A stretch of DNA of 64,000 nucleotides from Ichthyophis bannanicus (lineage: Eukaryota; Chordata; Amphibia; Gymnophiona; Ichthyophiidae), in contig CM066045.1 in assembly GCA_033557465.1 (NCBI GenBank), positions 130,593,596-130,657,595 on the forward strand. Reading direction: 5' to 3'. Made by a program: the position numbers and the translations under genes. Every line of letters starts with the position of its first letter. Within the stretch, counting starts at the first letter, position 1. The notes under the pieces are model-generated. The model was given only the letters and a program-made list of their open reading frames with translations. It did not search any database and was not told the DNA's origin. Positions 52,470 through 63,865 of the stretch are shown here, in pieces.

Positions 52470-52720
52470 AGTCAGAAGACCTGAATCAAATCTCTGTGAA
52501 AATGGAAGATGTAAAAGTAGCAAATCACCTAGACCGGATGGTATACATCCAAGATTGCTGAAAGAACTCAAAAATGAAATTGCAACTATCGTGAAAATTA
52601 CATATGGTATCAGAAGTTTGGAAAGTGGCCATTGTAATGCTATTTTTTAAAAAGGACTCCAGCAGTGAAATGGGAAACTACAGACCAGTAAGTCTAACAT
52701 CAGTGCTGGGCAAAATGAAT
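52470..52720 (+). pseudogene. CR1/L3-type RT fragment
   Basis: Translation includes VSEVWKVAIVMLFFKKDSSS and EMGNYRPVSLTSVLGKM, the N-terminal RT fingers block of CR1-group LINEs. It breaks off at about 52720. Confidence 0.75.
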
Positions 52721-52849
52721 GTAACCAATGTAATCTCCTCAACAATGGATGAGAAATCTCATATTGCCTATCTCCTAACAAAAACCTTGCTATTGCATTT
52801 TGTGCCAACCCCAAATATAATAAATTATAATAATCTAAAATACTTAAGA

Positions 52850-53182
52850 AAAGGGTTTCAGCAACTATGCAATAGCTTTTTCTCTTCTAGAAACCCACCC
52901 CTTCCTCCCAATTAATCTAACCCCTTTTTACCTCCTCCATGATAAGAACATTCTTCTGTAAACCATTCCTATTGTCCTACAGTCCTGAAAATCATTAAAA
53001 ACCCCGGCTACCACTATATTACGGTATATGTGGATAACTGGCTTGGAAATAGTTTTATTGTATCATAGTTCAACATGTTCTTTGTAACCAAGTTACTTGT
53101 TCAATGTAAACCTCCCTTGATTGTTGGAAGAGGTGGTATATAAAAACTGTTCAAACAAAATAAATAAAATAAATTTAAACTA
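52850..53182 (+). mobile_element. L2-type LINE 3' tail
   Basis: GTAAACCTCCCTTGATTGTT, GAGGTGGTATATAAAAACTG and AAATAAATAAAATAAA. Confidence 0.75.
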
Positions 53183-54511
53183 GTGGTTTAAACTAGCTTC
53201 AATTTACAGAATACTGACCTAATTGTATTAACAATCTGTCCATGTCCTATCCCCCCCCCCCCCCCATCACCTCCAAAGAACGCATTGCATGTACCCAAGG
53301 AATCTGGACATTATCATTTGTAGGTAAAATATCCAAAACAACCATACTCGAACATTATCCTACAATAACAAAAATATCTCTGTATAATCCAAGTTGTACA
53401 GCTGTAAAGAGAAAGTTGGGAATTCAATTTCATCATTCAGATGTTATCATAAATTATCAATCTTTGCTTGCATATGTCACCGGAATCCTTCACTGCTCTA
53501 ATTACATCCGCAGTAAGTCTGCATGCTCTCTTATTCATGCATATGTATGTATGGCCATTTTACTACTCATTCTCTCCACTCACATGAAAGCAGAGAGGCG
53601 GAATGTGCAAAAGGAAAATGAATGGAGAATTAATATCTCGATAAATTGTCCTATACATAGCCATAATTGAGAAGAGTATGGAGGAAGGCAATGTCCCCTC
53701 CCCCCCCCCCTCCTCTTCCCAATGCTCTGGGTGCTATTGCTAAATTTGTCCTCTTCTCCCACAGTCATTATGATTTCCTTACCCCGTGTTCTATCCTCCC
53801 ACCCCCTCCTCATAGTAAGCAGGCAACTTAACCTATGGGGCTGCTTCTAAATTAAGTTGTGGGATGAATGGAAATGTCTGTTTTGTATAATACCTGTGTC
53901 TTTACGTTAGCCATTTTTCCACCCTGTGTGCCAGAACAACTAACATTATAATTATCCTTTAGGTTTTTGTGAATGAGAAGGAATTTCCATGAAGGCTTTA
54001 AGCGTGTGCCCTACGCTGTAAGGTGGCTAGATGCTAATCCTGTTGTACTAAGCTGGTCTACCACTTACCATTTGCATTACAACTGCAAAAGTAGATTAAG
54101 CGCCAGTCTATTATTACCTGAGCAGCAGCAGGCCAATGAAGGCGGCTTTGATTGAGCTGGCATGTTAACAGCAGAGGTATTCTCATCTGTGACCTCTGCT
54201 TAATCCTGGTGTCGTTATAACAAGAACAGCTGAAAGATATTCGTCTTTCCCCAAGACTAAGACCAGTGAATCCATAACTGGATTAAAGATGCAAAGGATG
54301 CAAAGATACCGTACGTGAACGCTTCTGAAATGTCAGCTTGCACTGCAGAAAAATCCTTTTCACAATTCTGGATGCAATGAGAAATGTTCCTCTGCTACAA
54401 GAAGGCGGAATGTGACCTCTTTGCCATTCATCATTGAACTTATTCAAAGCAGATTTCTCTTTTTCTATTTACAGTATATCCTATATTTGTAGCTCTTAGG
54501 AGTTCTTAGAC
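53183..54511. other. Unassigned sequence
   Basis: C homopolymers at about 53252-53265 and 53698-53711. The 142-codon plus-strand frame 53242-53670 has no recognisable domain. It also has an almost random composition and starts near a C-run, so I do not call it a gene. Confidence 0.4.
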
Positions 54512-54720
54512 ACAGGGGTATGTTTACTAAACCGTCTTAACGTGCGCCCGGCAATAGTGTGCAGGCTGCCATAAAAGGAGTGGGCGTTGCAGTCTTAAAG
54601 TAGCAAAACGGGATTATCGCGCGATAACGCTCGCTGCTGCGCACATTATCGGGCGAAGCGCCGCTAAGCGCATTAATGCGGAGTACTCCTAAGTAGGTGC
54701 CCAGACATGCAAACACAGAA

Positions 54721-54796
54721 ATGGAAGTGTAGCACAATGGTTAATACACTGACTGATGATATGGGGTCATGAGTTCGATCCCCCAGTGTGCCTAAT
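54721..54796 (+). repeat. tRNA-like module 1
   Basis: A-box-like TAGCACAATGGTTAATAC and B-box-like GAGTTCGATCCCC at tRNA spacing. The T-stem does not pair well, so it is not a functional tRNA. Confidence 0.6.
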
Positions 54797-54865
54797 GCAT
54801 AAGGCTGGCTGAGGCATCAGCTTTGACATGTAAGTATTGTTTCTTGAGGCATTTTATTTGTATTT

Positions 54866-55092
54866 TAATTATTGCTGCCAGCAAACACACCCTCACATGC
54901 CGTAACCTAAGGTGCCGCATAAGGCACCCTATAATGTCCCCTATAGGGTCCCCTATAAGGCGCTCCATAGGACACCTTATAAGGCACCTTATATGGACTG
55001 TAACCATAAGGTGCCTCAGAAGGAGCTTTATAGGGCGCCTTCTGAGGCACCTTATGGTTACAGTACTCTGAGGGTGTTTCTGCTGGCAGCAC
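54866..55092. repeat. Nested palindromes with AAGGCACCTTAT motifs
   Basis: The inner hairpin has perfect 26-bp arms (54997-55022, starting CTGTAACCATAAGGTGCC, and 55037-55062) with a 14-base loop. The outer arms GCTGCCAGCAAACACACCC (about 54866) and GGGTGTTTCTGCTGGCAGC (about 55073) are also inverted copies. Between them, CTATAGGG, AAGGCACC and related short palindromes recur. Confidence 0.88.
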
Positions 55093-55148
55093 TAATGTAC
55101 GTTAAAAATAGACAATGCTTTGGACAGCCCTATCAAACAACCCCACTG

Positions 55149-55216
55149 TGGGTTTGAACCCATGATCTCTAGCTCCACAGGCAGTGAAGTAACCAGTGGG
55201 CTACAGCTCTAGAGAT
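55149..55216 (-). repeat. tRNA-like module 2
   Basis: On the minus strand, TAGCCCACTGGTTACTTC (A-box-like) and GGGTTCAAACCC (perfect B-box) at tRNA-like spacing. Confidence 0.6.
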
Positions 55217-56810
55217 GCTAACAAACCCTTGGCTGGCTGCAGAAGGACTGCATGGCACCACACAGTTTGCTGTGATCACCAGGATAGGGTTAACCCACCC
55301 GTACCCATGATGCACTGCACATGCAAATCAGCAGTCTACGGATGATCACAAGATGGGGTATGCACCCCCAGAGCACCTCGGCCGGGTAGGGGGAACTGAC
55401 CGTGTGTGTTACTGGCACAGAGTAGCTACACACCGTCACATTGTGCGGGTACTGTGCTCACCCTGAGGGTGAGGTGGGGCGCCCAGCACCAGGTCCACAT
55501 CACCTTCCATGGCAGAAATAGGCCATGTTGCAGGTCGCCAGCAGTGCTAGTGTGTGAGATAGGTAGTTCCTGCAGACACCTTGGATACATCTGTATTTCT
55601 CAGTCAGGTTTAGCCCTTATGGACCCATAGGCAGATTATGAACCACCACCCAACCCATCCTCTGGGACTGAGGGTGGGAAACAGGGTCTTCCACCAACAG
55701 ATCCACATTCTACCTCCCTGCAATGGTGGCAGTGGAGGGGACCATCAACCCCAGTCCTGCTGGGGAACAGACACCCTACAGGGCAGTCAATGCAGCTCTG
55801 TACACATCCATGAAGCAATAGCAGACAAACATTAGGCCTGGAAATGCCCAGCTGCGCCCCACCACTATCTGATATTTTCCTGCAGCAAGCCTCCAGCCAC
55901 TGCACCCTGCAAGGTGTTCCAGCAAGACACATACTAGCTGAAGACAGTCTGCTAGCTAGTCCATAGTGCATGTTCCTGGAGGAGATGCATGCACCCAGAA
56001 CTGGGATGTCAGCATACACACTAAGCAGATAAATCAGTGATTGGGCCCCAGAAGGGAACCCAGAAATATCACATGAGAGAAATACTATATAGCACTATGG
56101 GGGAACCTAGCCATGCCGTGGTCACTGCTCAGTCAGGGTGAGAGTGATCTCCCAGCAGGACATGCTGTGGCCACCCTGTCTGTGCAGGTGGTGGCCAGGC
56201 ACTACAATGTCCCAGCCATTGCCCTATGCCCTGTGCAGATGCATCCTGGCCTGGCCACCCTGTCCAGACTATACTCATGGTACCTTGCTCCTCATTATGC
56301 ACATTGGCAGGACAATACTGGCAATAGTGCTGGCAGTGTGGGCTGTGGAGGGTGTTTGCAGCCACCACACACTGGATAGACAGACACACACTCCCACACC
56401 TATGCCAGCATTGTACAACTATAGAGGTGTTTGGCAGCCCTGGCCACCGCTCCAGTCCTGGGCACAGTGCAGGCATGGCTATGGTACGCAATACTGTTGG
56501 GGTCACTCCCCAGGGTGGTAAACACTGTCAGACACAAGACCTGTAGCACACTCCACATACATCAGAAAGGTTGCCATGATGCAGCTCAATCAGAAAATTG
56601 TACTTTACTTTGGAATTGCTATCTGCCAGTAATCATAGCAACCTTTTGATAGCTGTGTACCATATTCCCAGGTTTAGGGTGGCATTGCTAAGGTATGCAA
56701 GTGCTAGTATTGGGAGATGCACGCAGGGCCCAATGTCCTGCCTCTCCAGGAGGCATTGGATAATAGAGCTCGTGGGTGCGGGTGTGTCTGCCCTTGTTGG
56801 CTGCTGCTTT
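55217..56810. other. Interior of the 3.9-kb element, unassigned
   Basis: Overlapping short frames on both strands (for example 55636-56019 minus, 56129-56506 minus) show no clear domain. A decayed transposase on the minus strand is possible, but I could not recognise its motifs. Confidence 0.35.
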
Positions 56811-56812
56811 AC

Positions 56813-57015
56813 GGCAGAGGTTCCCAACTCCAGTCCTGGTGTGCCAAACACTGTTCAGGTTTTCATGCTGTCCCTCATGAATATGCATGAGATACATCTG
56901 CATACCATGAGGGCGGTGCATAGAAATGCAGCACAGGCATCTTTATTAGAGGCAGCATGGAACCTGAATGGTGTTTGGCCCTCCAGGACTGCATTTGGGA
57001 GACTCTGCTCTAGGT
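56813..57015. mobile_element. MER5-like hAT MITE inside the element
   Basis: The left end CAGAGGTTCCCAACTCCAG and the right end (inward) CAGAGTCTCCCAAATGCAG are TIR-like. The interior contains ATGAATATGCATGAGATA. Flanking octamers match poorly (5 of 8). Confidence 0.55.
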
Positions 57016-57154
57016 AATGTGCATGTTTATGGTGTCTGTGCTCTGTAGGGTAAAATGTAGGTGTTTTGGGCATGTTTATGTCATCTGCAATAAAGGTTCT
57101 GTCTGTATTAGCACGTTTTAGTAGTGGGTAAAATATGGGGACTGGGTTGGCAGG

Positions 57155-57230
57155 ACCCACAGCTGGGACTTGAACCTGTGACTTTCTGCTTCTGAACACA
57201 CTGGCTGTGTGCACTGCACCACTGTGTTGC
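57155..57230 (-). repeat. tRNA-like module 3
   Basis: On the minus strand, CACAGTGGTGCAGTGCAC (A-box-like) and CAGGTTCAAGTCCC (B-box) with a long variable region between them. Confidence 0.55.
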
Positions 57231-58416
57231 CACAGAGACAGTGCATTCCCTGGTGATACCATGACTGTTCGTCAGACAGGGCCTGTCTGTTGCAGTGCAT
57301 GGCACCCACCTACACAGGGCTTGGCCACGGTCTGCTCTGGGCAGCTGCCACTGCCCCCTCCACCACCAGTATCCCTCTGTCACCATGCTGACATGCCCTT
57401 CTGCTGGTGGTGCTGGTGGAGCGCAGTCTCAGGCCATCCAGTGTGCGGGTAGGCGGCTGCCTATGGTGTGGGTTCTGGGGTAGGGGTGCCTGCATAGCTG
57501 TCCACGCTTCCCCTCAGCACCGCATGCCAATGTTCCGTGCCCTTCGGGGTACCTGCTGGGTACTATCCCCTGTGACACTGTGGGAAGCACACTCGTGCCC
57601 ATGTTGGGCCCTCAGAAGTTGCTGTCTGGCTGCTCTACTGTTTCAGCATTCCTATGGGCCAGCTAGGCATCACCCTAGTCCGCACTGTGGGCCAGCTGCA
57701 CCGCAGCATGTGCCGCCTGCAGCCCTCTGAGTCCCCTTTTCCAGCATCTGTCCAGTTGCCTGTTCTGACATGCCCGCCCTGCTGTTGTGGAACATGTGCA
57801 TGCCATAGGAAACCTGGCCGATGGAGTCGGAAACCCTGCTCAGCGCAATTACACTGTGGGCTCATTCACCTTGTATGCGGATGGAGCATAGACCCTTCCA
57901 AAATTCATATCTTTTTTTTGGAGCTTTCTTGTGAGTGTTTTTTGATGTTTTCCATTGATATCACTATTGGCCAGCTTGGTTATTTTATTTTTACATTTTC
58001 TTCTGTACATTTTCAAGGTTTATTTGCCCTTTTGTTCCGTGCACATGTATCACACTTATCACTTTTTTGTAGGTTTCCCTGGTTTTGCTGTACATTGCTG
58101 ACGGAAATGGTTTCTTTTCTCTTTAATTCTGCTCTAACGCCAGGGTTTCACTGGCGTTAGTTTTGAGCCTCGGCTTTCACAGCGTTAGTGTGCGGGGAGC
58201 CTCTCCCCTCCCACTCGCCACCCATTTACCCCTTCTCTCCGCCCTCCGGGAGCCTTTCCCCGTCTTCAGTGCTCGTTTGCGCCGCAGCGCACGTTATCGC
58301 GCGATAAGGTACCTGTGCGCCTTGTAAAGCTCCATTATCGCACAATAAGGTACCTTATCGTGCGATAACATCACAGAGCGCACGTTAAGACGGTTTAGTA
58401 AACATACCCCACAGAG

Positions 58417-58831
58417 GGGCCTATTTTCTAAACTGTGTTAGGTGTTTAATATGGCTTCTAGCACAAGTGCTTTGTGCTGGTCTCCAGTTTACGTACTGTA
58501 AAAACGGTACACATTAACTGTCACTTTAAACAGTAAATGAGGAATTTCATGTTGGGGGCTAGGAAGGTTCAGGGTGTGCACCTTGCAGTTGACATGGATG
58601 ATGTTAATGCTCATTAACTGCCAGTGCAGCAGATAATGTGAAACAACTAACCACACCTCCGCTTTCTACGCAAGTGGCAGCACCATTAACACACTGTGGC
58701 AACCATTGTCTGACGTTAGTGGCACAACTGCCTTTCCTAAGTGTCTGGAACACCCTCTACAATTTCCACGGAGGTTTTGCACTTTGCACCTTAAGTGAGA
58801 AAAAGCTTGATACTGTCTAGTAAATAGGCCC
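58417..58831. mobile_element. MITE with GGGCCTATTTTCTAAA end, 415 bp
   Basis: The left end GGGCCTATTTTCTAAACTG and the inward right end GGGCCTATTTACTAGACAG are similar. No convincing TSD. It begins six bases after the 3.9-kb element ends. Confidence 0.55.
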
Positions 58832-59760
58832 TTGCTTTAGATAAAAAGTCCTCCCCCTATACTAGTACAGCATTTTCGAATGTCTTTCCTGGACAAATGT
58901 TCTGTCATTGGTGACTCCCAGTGTGATTTGCACCAGTCTTTAATAACTAAACAGCAGTGTTTGGATGAATAATTTATGGAACTGATGTTAAGTGTTCTAC
59001 TGTTGTACTCTCAGTATTCCACCCATCCCTTTCCCCTGGGACCCCGTTGAAAATGTGTGGTTTTGTCTTATTTGATTTTCCTGGTCAATATTTTAGATCC
59101 ATAGATTACAATGAATAAGATAGAATAGGAAAGATAGGGAGATGTACAGTAACAGTAGAGCTCATAAGCACAACAGTGACAGGATTCAAGCTTGTGGATA
59201 CAGGGGCAGTGAGAAGGCAAGGACAATGGGAAGACTGTCTGGGATAGCAGATCCTTACCTGCCAATCTACTATTGCTTACCACTGACTATACTAGAGTAA
59301 ATTAGGTTTTACCTAGAAGATGGTGTAAAAAGGGAGATGAGTGGGAACCTTAGCCAAATCTTCAGTCCTACACCCTCTCCCCTCCCCCCTCCCTCCAGAT
59401 TTTGGTTATTAACTTCAACAGTCATGATCATTCCAACACTATCTCTCTCACAATCCTGTAAAAACGTGTATTTCAAGATCGTATTTTTAAATATTAAACT
59501 TTGCTTGGTACGAACGTGTTTGCCCATTCTTTCTGCAGTGTGCTGATGGCTCTTTGAGGTTGTGTGACTGTCAGAATCTATTATTTTGCTTTGACTACTG
59601 CTGCTCTTTGCCACCCTTCAAAAGCTGTGGCTCTAGGTGACTGCTTAGTCTTGATTGATGGTCTAGCCATCTCAGGTGTTGAATGGGGCAGGGTCCTCCC
59701 TTATTCAAAGTCTGCAACCCCCTCATTCACTCTGTTCTTTCCTCTTTCTTATAGACGATG
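58832..59760. other. Unassigned sequence
   Basis: No recognised gene or repeat. Confidence 0.4.
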
Positions 59761-59764
59761 TAGT

Positions 59765-59860
59765 TCTCTTCTTGAATTATTGTATGTTTTATGTTTCTAT
59801 TACTGTTTGTAAACCACCTAAATTGTCCAGAAAGTTGGTATATCAAATACAATAAACTGC
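59765..59860 (+). mobile_element. L2-type tail fragment
   Basis: GTTTGTAAACCACCTAAATT, GTTGGTATATCAAATAC and AATAAACTGC resemble an L2 3' end. Confidence 0.5.
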
Positions 59861-60790
59861 AAATTATAAAGAGGGACCCAGAACTCAATAACCTCTAAGG
59901 CACTAGTTCCCAATCTGTGATCTATGGACCGCAGGTACTCCATGAGATAATCACAGGGGATCCACATAAAAGAAAAATAATAACATGAAGATCATTTTCA
60001 AGGTAGCAACAAAATTAGCAGCCCACATGGGATGAATGACTAGTGGGGTAGGTTCAGCATTACCTATTTGTCTATCGATTTTTATACCATCTCCCCAGTC
60101 AGAGACCTCTTGGATGGGGTAGAGAAAATGAGCACCACTACAATGTCTATAAATCTAAAACATTAAAAAGATACAACAAAACCCAAACATTTGATCTCAA
60201 TAAAATTACTCATTACCCGCAAGGGCACCATCAAATGATATCAGAATACATCAGTATCCCATAGGCTGGCTCCTATGAAATGGAATCTTCACCACATTCA
60301 TGCTTGGTATACAAAATTTTTACCTTTTTAAAGTATGAGTTGCCGTAAAGACTTTATTGGAGCACAGTTCTTGTGTGTAAGGATTTTTTACAGATTCCAC
60401 TATATACACCCAAAGACCTAAATCTGAGGCTTCCCACTGCTTTGGAACAAACTACTCCCAAAGCCATTTTATTGTATCTTGGAAAGATTACACCACTAGC
60501 CAGGATTGGATTTAGGAATAGGCATCTATCTAGGGTGCCAACTGTTGAAGGGACCAAGAACCCAGGCCAAAAAGAATCATCTTCCGCTTACTGTGGAGCC
60601 ATGGTGATGCCACTTCAAAGAGGCATCACTATGGCTCTCTCCCAATATCCCCCTTCTTCAGGCCACCCCCTACTTGGCTGTCTGAGCTCCAAGGAAAGAT
60701 ACGTGTCCTCACTCTGAGTCCTTCCTAAGGATGCCAAAATCTTAAATCTGGCCCTGCCTTTGTCCTTTAAATCAGAATTATTGCGAGATT
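59861..60790. other. Unassigned sequence
   Basis: A 114-codon plus-strand frame at 60373-60717 has no recognisable domain. Nothing else definite. Confidence 0.4.
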
Positions 60791-60959
60791 AATTCAATCA
60801 TTACTGTATTGTATTTGTCTTCAGGGGGACTCAAGGCAATCTGCTGCCTGAGACGAGGGATAAGATTGCGCCCCCTACCCCCCAAGCCGGGGGTGGAGGC
60901 TTTCTCTAAATTGCAGTCAAGAACTAAACCAAATCAAAAAGTCAATTACATAATGTGGA

Positions 60960-61258
60960 GGAAATAAAAAGATGTTTGCACACCACGGAACTAAAAGAGA
61001 GAGCAAGAACCACTGCACAGTTTATAACACCAAATTATAACTCCTTTTTATTTTCTTGTTATAAACTCTGTTATGGTTGTTGCTCTTTCTTTTTGAACAT
61101 ATATTTTGCATTCACAGAACCCCCTCCCTCAACAATAGGTGCAGAGCAGAACGAGGACATCCATCCTCAAAACACAATATCTAATTTAAAAACATATCTG
61201 ATTCTAGCCATCTCATTAACAAACATTCGCCTGTACCAGGTATATTGTGAACTAATAT
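60960..61258. repeat. Direct repeat copy 1 (about 300 bp)
   Basis: GGAACTAAAAGAGAGAGC, ACAGTTTATAACACCAAATT, TCTTTCTTTTTGAACATATA and GTACCAGGTATATTGTGAA recur in order at 61904-62176. Confidence 0.8.
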
Positions 61259-61306
61259 GAGCGGAAGAATAGCCTAATGTTAGGGCACTGGCTTAAGAAC
61301 CAAGGG
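61257..61306 (+). mobile_element. tRNA-headed SINE 5' fragment
   Basis: GAATAGCCTAATGTTAGGGC and CTTAAGAACCAAGG match the head of the SINE at 21251. It is cut off after the A-box region by a MITE-like stretch beginning GGTCCGATTTTCGAAAG. Confidence 0.6.
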
Positions 61307-61609
61307 TCCGATTTTCGAAAGACATCTACATGGTTTACAGCCCAGTAAACTGTGTAGATGCCTTAGTTGGGGATATTCAACGGCACTTACATGTTTAGTG
61401 CCATTGGATATCCCCTCCTAAGTTCCCTACGTGCCCCGATTCTATTCAGTTAGCATCAGGGCATGTTGGGGGTGTTCCGGGGCAGAGAATGGCGCTAACC
61501 AAGCAGCAGCTGTTTTGGATGCTGCCCAGTTAGCAAAATGCACCTTAAAGATAGGCGAGGAAAACTGCCTCCCTGCAGTTAGTCTATGGCCCCGCATAAT
61601 CAAACTCTG

Positions 61610-61760
61610 GAATTAGTTACCGGAGGATCATAGTAAAAGCTGTTAGTGTAGCTGGGTTTTATAAAAGGCTTGAACAAGTTGCTGGAGGAAAGGTGCATAA
61701 ACCATTATTAAAGAGGACCCAGGAAATCCACTGCTTGTCCCAAGAGAGGCATTGTGGAAC
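61610..61760 (+). mobile_element. CR1/L3-type 3' fragment
   Basis: AAAAGCTGTTAGTGTAGCTG, GTTGCTGGAGGAAAGGTGCA and AATCCACTGCTTGTCCC match 6950-7070. Confidence 0.65.
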
Positions 61761-61903
61761 CTGTATACGTTTCCTAAATATGCCAAAAAAGAGGGACTCA
61801 ACAGCAACATGCAGCACCTCCCACTTCCACATAACATGAGTGATTTGGCGCCCCAACACAGCACTTCCCACCCTCTGAAAAAACAGGAAATGCAAGATGC
61901 TCA

Positions 61904-62176
61904 TACACCAAGGAACTAAAAGAAAAACTGAGAATCACAGCACAGTTTATAATACCAAATTATAAAATTATAACTCATTTTATTCTGTTATAAATTGCAT
62001 TATAGTTCTCTTTCTTTTTGAATATATATTCTGCATCCACAGAAACGTCTCCTTGGACAGTGGGTACAGAGCAGAAGTAGGACATTCACCCACACAATTC
62101 AATATATTAAAAAAACATTCTGATCATTTTATTAACATAAACATTCTCCAGTACCAGACATATTGTGAAATAATAC
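61904..62176. repeat. Direct repeat copy 2
   Basis: Diverged copy of 60960-61258, same order of phrases. Confidence 0.8.
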
Positions 62177-62629
62177 AAAACCCTACAAAAGTCACTGACC
62201 AATCAACCATATCATACCAGCATAAACTTCCAAAACTCATACAAGAAGGGGCCTACCCAGATAAAAGTAGCACTATAAATACAGTAGCAGGCCCTAGAAC
62301 ATCCATACACCTATTGAAAACCTAAACAAATCAAATTACTACAGTACAGGTCCCTTCGTAAAAACTTCATGTTAACAGAACGCCTGGCCTCAGTCACGCA
62401 CTCAGAACACAGACCACCACCAAGTACAGAATAAGTGAGGATAACCTAAAGTAAAAATAAAATATGTAGACAAAAATTAAACTGAAAACCCAAGAAGTCA
62501 GACTCTGCATGCAGTGCAATACCAGAGAAATAAGAGGTGCATTTCCCTGTACTGTGTAAAATATAAAAATAGTGCAAAGTCCATTCACTCATTTGAAAAT
62601 AATTTTTTTTTCTACTTTTGTTGTCTGAC

Positions 62630-63545
62630 CATTTTATACTCTGATCATGCTGATCTTGATCTGAGGCTTCTGCTTTCTTCTGTCTTCTCTTAGATCTCTT
62701 TCTACGGTCTCAACTCCATCTGCCATTTCTTGTCTCTTCTTTTCTTCACTTCCTTCCATCTTGGATATTGATTTTTTTCTTTCCACTTTTCTTCCATTTA
62801 TTTCCCTCTCTCTCTGGCCAACCAGATTTCATTACTCCTTACTATCCGTTTCTCAATCTCCCTCTTTTTTACGCCATCTACCTACTGCGTTTCAACCTTC
62901 ATCCCCAGTCCTTCCATTCCCTGGCTCTTCTTCCCTGGTCCATTATTCCCCAGTCTTTTGTTCACTCTCCATGTCTAACATCATCACCCATCCGGTGTCT
63001 CTCTCTCCTTGGCTTTTTCTTTCCCTCCATCCAGTACCTTCTCTCTCTCTTTCTTTCCATGTATGCTATCTCCTTTCCTATCCCCCCCCCCCCTGCGATC
63101 AGCATCTATCCCATCTCCATACCATGCCATCCCCTCCCTATTACTCACATGTACAGCATCTCTCCGTCCTTCTCAATCTATTTACCCCATATCCGTCTTT
63201 TCTCCTCTCTATCCCTATTATCCCATGTCCTGCATTTCCTTCTCTCCTTATTACCCGGTGTACAGCATTTTCCCTCAGTCTCCCCCTCCACAGATACAGC
63301 ATTTTCCCATAGTCTCCCTATAATCCTCTGCCAACATCACCACTCCATCAGCCCTCTGTGCCTCTCCCTATACCCATTCCATGTCCAATATCTACCTAGC
63401 CCCCCACCTCAATCTCATCCCTGCTGCCTCCCTATTCCCCCCCCCACACCCAGAATCTCCCTTCTGACTCCCTGAGCCCATTCATGTCCACCTCCCAATG
63501 CCTCCTCATGTCTATTCACCCCTTCTCAATTCCCCCCCCCCCCCA
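62630..63545. repeat. Pyrimidine-rich tract
   Basis: C/T-rich with several C-runs (63083-63093, 63436-63446, 63531-63544). Its long frames are compositional artefacts. Confidence 0.85.
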
Positions 63546-63865
63546 TTTATGTACACGAGGTAGAGGTTGCCCACGGAGCAGCATGAGCAGGAGCTGTGCA
63601 GACCATGATCCAAGCCCAGAGTGGCACGTCACAATTGGTCTTGCACAGCTTCTGCCTGCAGGACATGCTGATCATGTGCAGGCTCTGCTTCTCTGGGCCA
63701 TGATCATTTCCTCACATAGCCTTTTGCCTGTGGGAGCAGTATGTCTCGCAGGCAGGGACTGTGCAAGCAGTGACTGTGGCCCAGAGAAAGAGAGCCTGCC
63801 CGCAGAAGCTGACATCAGGAGGGCACTGTTGCTGGTCGCCTGCCCCCACTCCCCATTCAGGATGA

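Larger units (their letters stand above)
54515..58410. mobile_element. 3.9-kb element with perfect 33-bp TIRs, class uncertain
   Basis: GGGGTATGTTTACTAAACCG, continuing through TCTTAACGTGCGC, is repeated exactly inverted at 58378-58410. ACA lies on both outer sides, a possible 3-bp duplication. Subterminal ATTATCGCGCGATAA-type palindromes occur at both ends (54612-54626; 58292-58306 and 58350-58375). Terminal G-run, short TSD and resemblance to the MITE at 31777 suggest PIF/Harbinger, but the TSD is not the usual TWA and I found no intact transposase. A short minus-strand stretch at about 57845-57735 (SIGQVSYGMHMF, then EQATGQMLEKGTQRA) has the flavour of a Harbinger second-protein C-terminus; this is a weak hint. 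Mostly non-coding now. Confidence 0.7.

Noticed and set aside
53242..53670. A 142-codon gene
   Set aside because: No domain, C-run at the start, and composition without coding bias.
54721..54796. A functional tRNA gene
   Set aside because: A and B boxes are recognisable but acceptor and T stems do not pair properly.
55636..56019. A Cys-rich 127-codon gene within the 3.9-kb element
   Set aside because: I tried to read it as a Harbinger transposase piece and could not find catalytic motifs; left unassigned.
62761..63475. Plus-strand frames of 183 and 235 codons, Ser/Pro/Leu-rich
   Set aside because: They lie in a pyrimidine-rich tract where stop codons are rare; composition only, no domain.
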